Assembly (NCBI RefSeq): GCF_010730955.1
Contig: NZ_AP022577.1
Span: 3,782,001-3,846,000 of the forward strand
DNA length: 64,000 nt
Origin: Mycolicibacterium aubagnense
GTDB lineage: Bacteria; Actinomycetota; Actinomycetes; Mycobacteriales; Mycobacteriaceae
Direction of reading: 5' to 3'
Shown here: positions 29,631 to 41,600 of the stretch, piece by piece
How positions within the stretch are numbered: position 1 is the first letter of the stretch
Layout of the letters: each line of letters begins with the position of its first letter
Made by a program: the position numbers and the translations under genes
Notes under the pieces: model-generated
Database searches by the model: none
Told to the model about the DNA's origin: nothing
Seen by the model: only the letters and a program-made list of their open reading frames with translations

Positions 29631-32600
29631 GTGACCACACAAGTTGAGGGCAGCGACACCGAGCGTGACAAGCTCCTCCGCTATCTGAAGAAGACGGTTA
29701 TCGAGCTCGACGAGGCGCGCACGCGGCTGCGCGAACACGAGCAACGCGCGACTGAGCCGGTGGCGGTGGTGGGGATCGGCTGCCGCTTTCCGGGCGGGGT
29801 GAACTCTGCGGAAGACCTGTGGGAGGTCGTTTCGGCGGGGCGGGATCTGGTGACGGACTTCCCGACCGATCGCGGTTGGGACGTGGAGGGTATCTACGAT
29901 CCCGATCCCGACGCGGAGGGCAAGACCTACACCCGCAAGGGCGCGTTCTTGGCGGACGCGAGTGGTTTTGACGCCGGGTTTTTCGGCATCGCTCCCGGCG
30001 AGGTGTTGGCGATGGATCCCCAGCAGCGGTTGATGCTGGAGGTTTCGTGGGAGGCCCTGGAACACGCGGGGATCGACCCGTTGTCGTTGCGGGGGTCGCA
30101 GACCGGAGTCTTCACCGGGATCTTCGCGGCGAGTTACGGCGGCAAACATCAAGGGGCCCTACAGGGCTACGGGTTGACCGGCACGACGGTGAGCGTGGCT
30201 TCGGGGCGGGTTGCCTATGTGCTGGGGCTGGAGGGTCCGGCGGTGTCGTTGGATACGGCGTGCTCGTCGTCGCTGGTGGCGATCCATTCGGCCATCGCGT
30301 CGTTGCGAGCGGGCGAGTGTGAACTGGCGTTGGCCGGCGGGGTGACGGTGCTGGGGGAGCCCTCGATCTTCATCGGGTTCAGTCGGCAGCGTGGGCTGGC
30401 TGCTGACGGGCGTTGCAAGGCGTTTGCCCGGGCGGCCGACGGAACCGGCTGGGGTGAGGGTGCCGGGGTACTGGTGCTCGAGCGGTTGTCGGATGCGCGG
30501 CGGCGGGGGCATTCGGTGCTCGCGGTGGTGCGGGGCAGTGCGATCAATCAGGATGGCGCCTCCAATGGGCTGACCGCGCCCAACGGGCTGGCTCAGCAGC
30601 GGGTCATTCGGGCGGCGTTGGCCAATGCGAGGTTGACCGCAGCCGACGTGGATGTGGTGGAGGGTCACGGGACCGCCACCACGCTGGGCGATCCCATTGA
30701 GGCGCAGGCATTGTTGGCCACGTATGGACAGGACCGTCCGGCGGGCCAGCCGCTGTGGCTGGGCTCCGTCAAGTCCAATATGGGTCACACCCAGGCCGCG
30801 GCGGGGGTGGCCGGGGTGATCAAGATGGTGCAGGCGATGCGTCATGGCATGATGCCGGCGACGTTGCATGTGGATGAGCCTTCCCCGCGCGTGAATTGGG
30901 AAAGCGGCGCGGTGTCGGTGTTGACCGAGGCGCGGGACTGGCCGCTCCATGGGCGTCCACGCCGGGCGGGCGTGTCGTCGTTCGGGATCAGCGGCACCAA
31001 CGCGCACGTGATCATCGAACAAGCTCCCGAGCAGGCAGTGCTCGATGCGAGTGAAATTGCCGGGGCTACAACGGAATTGCCTGCAGTGCCATGGGTTATT
31101 TCGGCTCGCTCGGCGGAGGCGCTGACGGCTCAGGCGGGCCGACTGCTGGCCCGTGTCGAGGCCGACCCGGCGCTGGATCCGGTCGATGTGGGGTACTCCC
31201 TGGCGGGCCGGTCGGTGTTCGAGCATCGGGCTGTGGTGGTGGGTGCGGACCGACCGGCGTTGCTGACGGGGCTCGCGGCGCTGGCCGGCGGTGCCGCGAG
31301 CACGGGCGTGGTGGTCGGGCAAGCGGGGCCGGTGGGCAAGACGGTCGTGGTGTTCCCCGGGCAGGGCTCGCAGCAGCTCGGGATGGGCCGGGAACTGTAC
31401 GGACAGTTACCCGTGTTTGCCGAGGCATTCGATGCGGTGGCCGATGAGCTGGACAAGCACCTGCGATTGCCACTGCGCGAGGTCATCTGGGGTGCCGATT
31501 CGGAACTGCTTGACTCCACTGAGTTTGCCCAGCCTGCACTGTTCGCGCTTGAGGTGGCGCTGTTCGAGGTGATGCTGCGCTCGGGTGTGCAGCCGGACTT
31601 CGTGATGGGCCACTCGGTCGGGGAGTTCGCGGCGTCATATGTCGCCGGTGTGTTGACGTTGGCCGACGCGGCAATGCTGATAGCCGCGCGGGGCCGGTTG
31701 ATGCAAGCGTTGCCTGCGGGTGGAGCGATGGTGGCGGTGGCTGCTACCGAAGAAGAAGTCATGCCATTGCTGGACGAGGGCGTCGGCATCGCGGCGATCA
31801 ATGCGCCCAAATCAGTGGTGATCTCTGGTGACCAGGCAACCGCGAGCGCGATCGCCGATCGGTTTGCCGAGCAGGGCCGGCGGGTGCACCGCCTGGCCGT
31901 CTCGCACGCGTTTCATTCGCCGTTGATGGAGCCGATGCTCGAGGAGTTCTCGGCGGTTGCGGCCCGGGTTCACGCGCGCGCGCCGCGAATCGGGTTGGTG
32001 TCGAACGTGACGGGTGAATTGGCAAGCGCCGAAAGCAACTTCGGGTCGTCGCAGTATTGGGTCGAGCATGTCCGCCGGCCGGTTCGCTTTGCCGACAGCG
32101 TGCGTCATCTGCAGGCGGCGGGGGCGACGCATTTCATCGAGGTCGGTCCCGGCAGTGGTCTGACGAGCGCCATCGAGCAGTCGGTGGCCCCGGCCGAGGC
32201 AGTGGTGGTCCCGACGCTGGCCAAGAACCGCCCGGAGGCGGCCTCCGTGCTGGGGGCGCTGGGTCAGTTGTTCACCACCGGCGTGCCGGTCGACTGGTCG
32301 GCGGTTTTCGCCGGCTCGGGTGGGCGGCGGGTCGAGTTGCCGACGTATGCGTTTCAGCGGCGCCGGTTCTGGGACAGGGGTGCGGACGGGCCTACCGATG
32401 TGGCCGGTCTGGGTCTGGGCGGGACTGAGCATGCCCTGCTGGGTGCGGTGGTCCAGCGGCCCGATCTCGGCGGGGTGGTCCTGACTGGCCGGTTGTCGCT
32501 GGCTGATCAGCCGTGGCTGGCCGATCACGTGATCGGCGGGGCGGTGCTGTTCCCAGGGACGGGATTTGTGGAGTTGGCGATCCGCGCCGGTGATGAAGTG

Positions 32601-35600
32601 GGTTGCGGAGTCATCGATGAGTTGGTGCTGGCGGCGCCGCTGGTGATACAGCCGGGTGTGGGCGTGCAGGTGCAGGTGGTCGTCGGGCAGGCCGACGAGT
32701 CCGGGCACCGGTCGGTGACGGTGTACTCCCGAGAAGATCAATCCGAGGACTGGTCGCTCAACGCCGAGGGCAAGCTCGGGGTCGACGCTGCGGATGCCTC
32801 GGTGGACTGGTCGGTGTGGCCACCGCCGGGCGCGGAGAGCGTCGACATCTCGGACGGCTATGCGCAATTGGCGGACCGCGGTTACGCCTACGGCCCGGCG
32901 TTTCAAGGGTTGGTGTCCATCTGGCGGCGCGAGTCGGAGATTTTCGTCGAGGTGGCTGCTCCTACCGGTGCCGGGGTGGCGGTCGACGGGGTCGGGATGC
33001 ATCCCGCGGTGCTGGATGCAGTGCTGCATGCCCTGGGGCTGGCCATCGAGACCAGTGAGACCCGGCTGCCCTTCTGCTGGCGGGGCGTGTCGTTGCACGC
33101 CGCGGGCGCCGGACGCGTGCGAGCCCGGCTGACGTCGGTGGGACCAGACGCGATCTCGATCGACGTGGCTGATACCGAGGGATTGCCGGTTTTGACGGTG
33201 GGCGCATTGGTGACGCGACCGGTGAGCGCCGAGCAGCTCGGCGCTGCTCTTGCCGCGAGCCGCGGTGCACCCGATCAGGGGCCACTGGACGTGATGTGGT
33301 CACCGATATCGTTGAGCCACAATGATATTGATGCGACCAACCCGCCGACGGTGGTCACCTGGCAAGACGTGAACGTCGGCGGCGCAAAGACCGGTGATGC
33401 CGGTGTCGTGGTGTGGGAGTGCGCATCTGCCGGTGCGGACGTGGATGTGGTGGGCTCGGTCTATGCGGCGACCCACGCCGCCCTAGAGGTGTTGCAGTCC
33501 TGGCTCGGCCGCGACCGCGCGGCCACGCTGGTGGTGTTGACCCACGGTGCTGTCGCTTTGCCGGGCGAGGACGTCACCGACCTGGCCGCAGCCGCGGTAT
33601 GGGGCATGGTCCGGTCCGCGCAGAATGAGAGTGGCGGCCGGATCGTGCTGGTCGACACCGACGCCGGCAGCGCGGTAGACGTGGCGATGCTTGCCGCCGC
33701 CGGTGAATCCCAACTGTTGGTGCGCGGCAACATGATTCATGCCGCCCGGCTCTCCCCGGCACCGCCGCTGCTGCCGCTGCCGGCGGGGGAGCCGGCGTGG
33801 CGGTTGGCCGCCGGCGGCGGCGGGACGTTGGAGGATCTGGGGTTGCGGCCCTGCCCGGACGTGCAAGCGCCGCTGCAGCCGGGGCAGGTGCGGGTGGGGG
33901 TGTCCGCCGTGGGCGTCAACTTCCGCGACGTGGTGGTCGCGTTGGGCATGTATCCCGGCGAGGTCCCGCCGCTGGGTGCCGAAGGCGCCGGGGTGGTGCT
34001 CGAGACCGGTCCCGAAGTGACCAGTGTCGCCGTCGGCGACCCGGTGATGGGATTGCTGGGCGGCGCGGGACCGCTGACCGTGGTGCCCCAGGAACTCATC
34101 ACCCGGACGCCGCAGGGCTGGTCGCTGACCGACGCCGCCGCGGTGCCGTTGGTGTTCTTGACGGCTCTGTACGGATTGGCCGATCTGGGCGGGATCCGTC
34201 CCGGGGAATCGCTGCTCGTCCACGCCGGGACCGGTGGCGTGGGCATGGCGGCGGTGCAGTTGGCCCGCCACTGGGGTGTCGAAGTATTCGTCACCGCCAG
34301 CCGCGGCAAATGGGACACGCTGCGCGCCATGGGGTTTGACGACGACCGTATCGGTGATTCCCGGACGTTGGACTTCGAGGACAAGTTCCTGGCAGCCACC
34401 GGCGGCAGGGGCGTTGATGTCGTCCTCAACGCACTGACTGGTGGTTTCGTTGATGCATCGCTTCGCCTACTGGTGCGCGGTGGTCGCTTCCTCGAGATGG
34501 GCAAGACCGATATCCGTGATGCGCAGGAGATCGCCGCCGCCTATCCCGGTGTGATCTATCAGGCGTTTGATCTGTCGGACGCGGGCCCGGCGCGCATGCA
34601 GGAGATGTTGGTCGAGGTACGCGAACTCTTCGACGCCCAGGTGTTGCATCGGCTCCCGGTCACCACCTGGGACGTGCGTTGCGCGCCGGCGGCCCTCCGA
34701 TTCATGAGCCAGGCCCGTCATATCGGCAAAGTGGTCTTGACGATGCCCACTGCGCTCGCCGATGGACTGGCAGGCGGCACGGTGTTGATCACCGGAGCCA
34801 CCGGGATGGTCGGCGCTGTGCTGGCCCGCCACCTGGTCAGCGCGTACGGCGTGCGTCATCTGGTGTTGGCCAGCCGTCGGGGCGATCAGGCCGAGGGCGC
34901 CGCCGAGTTGGCGGCCGAGTTGACCGAGGCCGGCGCCAGGGTACAGGTGGCGGCCTGCGATGTGGCCGATCGCGATGCGGTCACGGCGTTGTTCGCCCAG
35001 CTGTCGCGGGAGTATCCGCCGGTGCGCGGGGTGATTCACGCCGCCGGTGTGCTCGACGACGGAGCGATCACGTCATTGACGCCGGATCGGGTCGATACGG
35101 TGTTGCGCGCCAAGGTGGACGCCGCGTGGAACCTGCACGAGGCCACCCGTGATCTCGATCTGGCGTTGTTCGCGCTGTGCTCCTCGATCGCGGCCACGGT
35201 GGGCGCACCCGGGCAGGGGAACTATTCGGCGGCGAACGCGTTCCTCGACGGGTTGGCCGCGCACCGGCAGGCCGCAGGGCTTCCCGGGATATCGCTGGCG
35301 TGGGGATTGTGGGAACAGGCCAGCGGCATGACCGCGCATCTGAGCAACCGTGACCGGGCCCGGATGAGCCGCAGTGGGCTGGCCCCGATGAGTCCGGGGC
35401 AGGCGCTGGAGCTGCTCGACGCCGCGCTCGCGATTGATCACCCCATGATGGTTGCCACCCGCCTGGACCGCGCCGCGCTGGATGCCCTGGCCCAGAGCGA
35501 CGGTTTACCGGCCCTGTTCAGTGGGCTCGCGCGCCGCCCGCAACGCCGCCGAATCGAGAGCTCCGGTGATGCTGCCCAGTCGAAATCGGCACTGGCGCAA

Positions 35601-38600
35601 CGGCTCAGCGGGCTGACAGCCGGCGAACAACACGAACTACTGGTGGGACTGGTGTGTTTGCAGGCAGCTGAGGTGCTCGGCCTGCCTTCCGCGCAGGACG
35701 TCGACCCCGAGGCTGAATTCCAGACCTTCGGCTTCGACTCGCTGACCGCCGTCGAACTGCGCAACCGTCTCAAAACGGCCACCGGCCTCACGCTGCCGTC
35801 CACGCTGATCTTCGATTACCGAACCGCCGCCGCGCTTGCCGACTATGTGGGACAACAAATCCCGGAAAGTCAGCGTCCCGAACCCGGGCCGGCCGAACCC
35901 GCCGACAAGAACCCCAAGGTATCCGGTCCGGCGGAGTTGACGTCAGGTTTCGCCATCGTCGGCTACGCGGCCCGGTTTCCGGGCGCCGCGGACACCGACG
36001 AATTCTGGCAGATGCTGTGCGAAGGCCGGGATGCGGTTTCGGAGGTACCCGACGACCGATGGGACGTCGATCAGTTCTTCGACCCGGAGCCGGGTGCGCC
36101 CGGAAAGGTCGTAACCCGTCGGGCCGGTCTGGTCGACGACGTCGCGGGCTTCGATGCACCGTTCTTCGGCATGTCGGCGCGCGAGGTCAGGTTGCTGGAC
36201 CCGCAGCATCGACTGCTGCTGGAGACGGCGTGGCGGGCGGTGGAGCATTCGGGCACCGCGCCGACATCCTTGGCCAACACCAGCACCGGCGTATTCGTCG
36301 GCTTGTCCACCCACGACTTTCTGGGTATGGCATTCAGCGAGCTGAATTACGACGAGGTCGAGGCCTATTTGGGCATCGGGACTTCGAACGCCGCGGCAGC
36401 AGGCCGGATCAGCCATCGGCTGGGGCTGCAGGGTCCCGCGGTCGCCGTCGACACGGCGTGCAGCTCCTCGCTGGTGGCAATTCACCAGGCATGCCAAGCG
36501 CTCCGCCTGGGGGAGTGTGACCTCGCGCTGGCCGGCGGCGCGAACGTGCTGCTCACTCCGGCGACCATGATCACGTTCTCCAGCGCGCGCATGCTGGCGC
36601 CCGACGGCCGGTGCAAGACTTTCGATGCGGCCGCGGACGGCTATGCGCGCGGCGAGGGTTGCGGCGTCATCGTCATCAAACGGCTCGAGGACGCGATTGC
36701 CGACGGTGACCGGATTCGGGCCGTGATCCGCGGCAGCGCGATCAACCAGGACGGCGCATCGGGGGGCTTGACGGTGCCGAACGGTATTGCCCAGCAACGG
36801 GTTATCGCCGCGGCGCTGAAACGCGCAAACCTCGAACCCGGCGACGTCGGATACCTGGAAGCACATGGCACCGGTACCTCGCTGGGGGATCCGATCGAGG
36901 TCCAGGCCGCGGGGGCGGTGTTCGGCGACGGCCGCGATCCCGATGAGCCGCTGCTGATCGGTTCGGTCAAGACGAACATCGGACATCTGGAAGCAGCGGC
37001 CGGAATCGCCGGTGTCATCAAGGTCATCCTCTCGCTCGAACACGAATTGCTGCCGCAGCACCTGCACTTCGAGAACCCGTCGCCGCACATTCCGTGGGAC
37101 GAGCTTCCGGTGCGGGTTGTCAAGGAGGCCACCGCCTGGGAGCGCAACGGACGCCCACGTATCGCCGGCGTCAGCTCATTCGGGTTCGCAGGGACCAACG
37201 CGCACGTCATCATCGAAGAAGCAACCACGGCCCAGCCCGCGGAGCCGGCTACCGCCGGGGCGCCTCCCAAGTCTGATGTCGGCGCCGGGGCGCCTCCCAA
37301 ATTCAGCCTGCTGCCGCTTTCCGCCCGCACGCCTGCCGCACTGGTGCAGCTCGCCGATCACTACCGCAGCTGGTTGAGCACGCATCCGGAGGCCGACCTC
37401 AAAGATGTGTGCCTCACCGCCGGGGCGGGCCGAGCACACTTCGAGCACCGCGCTGCGTTGGTGGTCAATTCGACCGAGTCGGCCGTCGAGCTGCTCGGTG
37501 CGCTCGCGGATGACCGGCCGGCGCCCGGCCTGAGGCGTGGAGTCTCCGATCGCAAGCCGAAGACGGCGTGGTTGTTCCCCGGACAGGGCAGCCAGTACGC
37601 CGGCATGGCCAAGGAGCTCTATGAGACCGAGCCGGTCTTCGCCGAAACCATGGACCAATGCGCGGTTGCCGTAGCCGATGTACTCGAAAAGCCCTTGCTG
37701 GACGTCATTTTCGATAACGGCCCCGGTGCCGAGGAGACGCTGCGGCAGACCAGCTATGCCCAGCCGGCGATCTTCGCCGTCGAGATGGGACTGGCCCGGC
37801 TCTGGCAGTCGTGGGGTTTGGAACCCGATGTGGTGCTTGGCCACAGCGTCGGCCAATATGCGGCGGCCTGCGTGGCGGGTGTGTTCAGCATCGAGGACGG
37901 AGCGCGGCTGACCGCGGAGCGCGGGCGCCTGTTCGGCAGTTTGCCTGCGGGCGGGCGGATGGCCGCGGTGTTCGCCGCCGCCGAGCGCGTCGAGAGCCTC
38001 ACCGACGAATACCCGAGCCTGTCGGTGGCCGCCTACAACGGTGCAAACACCGTGCTGTCGGGACCTGGAGAGGATCTGGACCGGGCGGTCGCCGCATTGG
38101 CGGCCGATGGCGTGCGGTGTGATTGGCTGGACACCAGCCACGCATTCCACTCGGCGTTGCTGGACCCGGTCCTGGACGAGTTCGGTTCGTATGTCGACCA
38201 GTTCAATTTCCGCCCGCCACAACGCATTCTGGTTTGCAACCGCACCGGCGCCGCGCTCGGCAGTAGCGGGAAACTCGATGGCGCCTACTGGCAGCGTCAT
38301 GCCCGCCAACCGGTCGAATTCGCCAAGAGCGTGCGCACCCTTGCCGACCTCAATTGCAAAGTCCTGCTCGAGGTGGGCCCGCAACCGTTGCTCACCGCCG
38401 CGGCCCTGCGGGCGTGGCCGGACCCGGCCACGTCACCGCAGCCGATCGCGTCGTTGCGTCGAAACACTGCCGATCACCGCCAGATCACCGAAGCCCTCGC
38501 CGATTCCTACGTCGCCGGGCACCTGCCCAACTTCGGCGCAGCCGGTCGGGGACCGGCGAGCAGGCTCGACCTGCCCACCTATCCCTTCGAACGCCGCCAG

Positions 38601-41600
38601 TACTGGTTCCGTGATCCGGCGGCCGGGCCGAGCCGCCACCGTAGGGCGAGGTCCGATGCGGACACCCGCTACGAGATTCGCTGGGAGAAAGTCGCGGCGG
38701 GGCGCCAAGGCGGCGGCGGATCCGCCTGGCTGCTCATCGGTGACGATGCCGAGTTGCTCCAGCCATTGGTCGATGCGCTGACTGCGGGCGGGCACCGGTA
38801 CCGGATTGTCGGGTTGCCGATGTCCGACGCGGAGGCGGACCGTCTCGAAGACGTATTGCGTGCCGCCGGGGCAGACGAACCGGGGTTGCGCATCCTGCAT
38901 GCCGCGGCCCTCGACGCGGAGCGCGCAACCTCGACGTCGTCGGTGCTGCGGATGCAACACCGGGTTCTGGGCGGGACCCGTCGGCTCTTCCGCGCCGCGG
39001 CGGCCGCCGAACTGCGATCGCCCATCTGGCTGGTCACCCGCGGCGCGCAACGAGTCACCGACGCGGACACCGTGTCACCGGATCAGGGTTGCCTGTGGGG
39101 ATTCGGCCGTGCCGCCGCGCTGGAGTATCCCCGACTCTGGGGTGGACTGGTGGATCTGGCGCAGGGGACCGCCGGCGAGTGGGAGCAGTTGATCGATTGG
39201 CTGACGGCGCCGCCACGTGACTCGGCCGTTCGGGAGGATCAGATCGCGCTGCGTGATCACTCGGTCTATCTCCCCCGGCTGGTGCGGCGCACCGGTCAGG
39301 CGAGCGTCACGCCGCTGGAACTACGTTCTGACGCAACGTATCTGGTCAGCGGTGGGCTCGGATCGATAGGCCTGGAGATCGCCGGGTATATGGCCGCCAG
39401 CGGCGCCCGGCATCTGGTGTTGACCAGCCGACGACTCCCCAGCGCTGACACCCAACAGCGCATCGACGCACTGAGCGAGCGGCACAGCTGCGAAATTCGG
39501 GTTATCACCGCCGATGTCGCGGATGCGCATGCCGTTGCACGTCTGCTGATCGCCGTGCAGGCCGAACTCCCGCCGCTGGCCGGCATCATCCACGCCGCGG
39601 GCGAGATCGGCACCACGGTGCTGAGCCAATTGGACGATGCGGAAACCGATCGCGTCTTCGCCGGGAAGGTTTGGGGTGCTTGGCATTTGAGCGAAGCGGC
39701 GGCCGGCCTGAAGCTGGACTTCTTCGTCAGCACCTCGTCGATCGCGTCGGTCTGGGGCGGATTCGGTCAGACCTCCTACGGCGCGGCGAACGCGTTCCTC
39801 GACGGGTTGTCCTGGCGCCTACGCGAGCGGGGCATCCAAGGAATGAGTGTGAACTTCGGCCCTTGGGTGGCGGGCGGGAACGATGACGGAGTGGACGGAA
39901 AGGCGCACGCGGCGGGCATGGCCGATGCGGAATCCCGTGCGCGACTGGACGAACGAGGGATCAAAACGTTGTCGTCCGCTGATGCCCTCGCGGGTCTGGC
40001 CGACGTCATGTCGGCCGCGTCGGCGCAGGGTGTGGTGGCCCGTATCGACTGGGCCCGTTTCCTGCCGCTCTACCAACTGTCGGGCAGGCGGGGGTTCCTG
40101 GCGGAGTTGGAGCGAGAAGTCGCCTCGGAAACGAAGGCAACGGCAGCCGAAGTGACTGTTGCGGCACCGCCACCGACGCAGTCCGGGCAGACGCTGTTCA
40201 TCGAGCGGCTCATGAATGCTCCTGTGCAGCAGCGCAAGAGACTGGTGACCGACCACCTGCGTGACGCGGTGGCAGAGGTGACGCGGCTGGATGCCTCGGA
40301 GATTCGCGAGGATGCCGGGTTCTTCGACCTCGGCATGGATTCGCTGATGGCCGTCGAGCTGCGGCGCCGCATCGAACAGGCGGTGGGCCAGGAGGTACCC
40401 GTCACCCTGGTGATGGACCACCCGCGGCTGTCAGACGCGGCGGACTATCTACTCGGCGACGAGGTACTCGGGCTCGGCGAGGGGCCATCGGCACCGAAAC
40501 GGACGTCAACGACGACCCCCACGGACGAACCGATTGCGATCGTGGCCGTGTCATGCCGTTTCCCCGGTGCACCCGACCCGGAAGCATTCTGGGAGGTGTT
40601 GTCCGGCGGCGTGGACGCAATCCGGGAAGTTCCGGAGGACCGATTCGACATCGACGAGTACTACGACCCGGACCCGGAGACTCCGGGTAAGACCTACACG
40701 CGCTTCGGCGGATTCCTGGACGGCATCGACCGATTCGATCCGGAATTCTTCGGCATCTCCCCGCGTGAGGCCGTGTGGATCGAGCCGCAACAGCGTCTGA
40801 CGCTGGAAACGGCGTGGGAAGGGTTGGAACGCGCGGGGTATTCGCCGGCCTCCTTGCGCGGCAGCCGAACCGGCGTCTTCATGGGGGTGGCGGCCAATGA
40901 GTATGCGCACCTGCTGTCCGCCGAGCCGATCGACAAAATCGAACCGCACTTCATCACTGGCAACGCGCTCAATGCGATCTCCGGTCGGGTCGCGTTCGCA
41001 CTCGGACTCGAAGGGCCGGCAGTAGCGGTCGATACCGCGTGCAGCTCGGCATTGGTGGCTGTCCATCAGGCCTGCCAGGCATTGCGCGGCGGCGACTGCG
41101 ATCTCGCCCTCGCCGGAGGCGTGAACGTCTTGTTGAGCCCGGTATCATTGGTTGCCGCATCCCGGGCCAGGATGCTGTCCCCCGTCGGGCGCTGCAAGAC
41201 CTTCGACGCCTCGGCCGATGGTTACGTCCGCAGTGAAGGCTGCGGCATCCTGGTGCTCAAGCGGCTGAGTGATGCGGTACGTGATGGCGACCAGGTCTGC
41301 GCGGTCATTCCGAGTAGCGCGGTGAACCAGGACGGTGCATCCAGCGGCTTGACGGTGCCCAATGGTGGTGCGCAGCAACGGCTCATCGGGGCAGCACTGG
41401 CTCGGGCCGGGTTGGCCGGCCGCGATATCGACTACCTCGAGGCACATGGCACCGGCACTCCACTGGGTGATCCGATCGAGGTGCAGGCCGCAGCGGCGGC
41501 CTACGGCGGCGCGCGCCAGGCGGACCGGCCGCTGCTCATCGGTTCGGTGAAGTCCAACATTGGCCACACCGAATCTGCCTCCGGCGCAGCAGGTCTGATC

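Noticed and set aside
29631..35900. A pks15/pks1-type split or frameshift, as in many M. tuberculosis strains
   Set aside because: The frame is continuous through module 1, with KS, AT, DH, ER, KR and ACP motifs intact.
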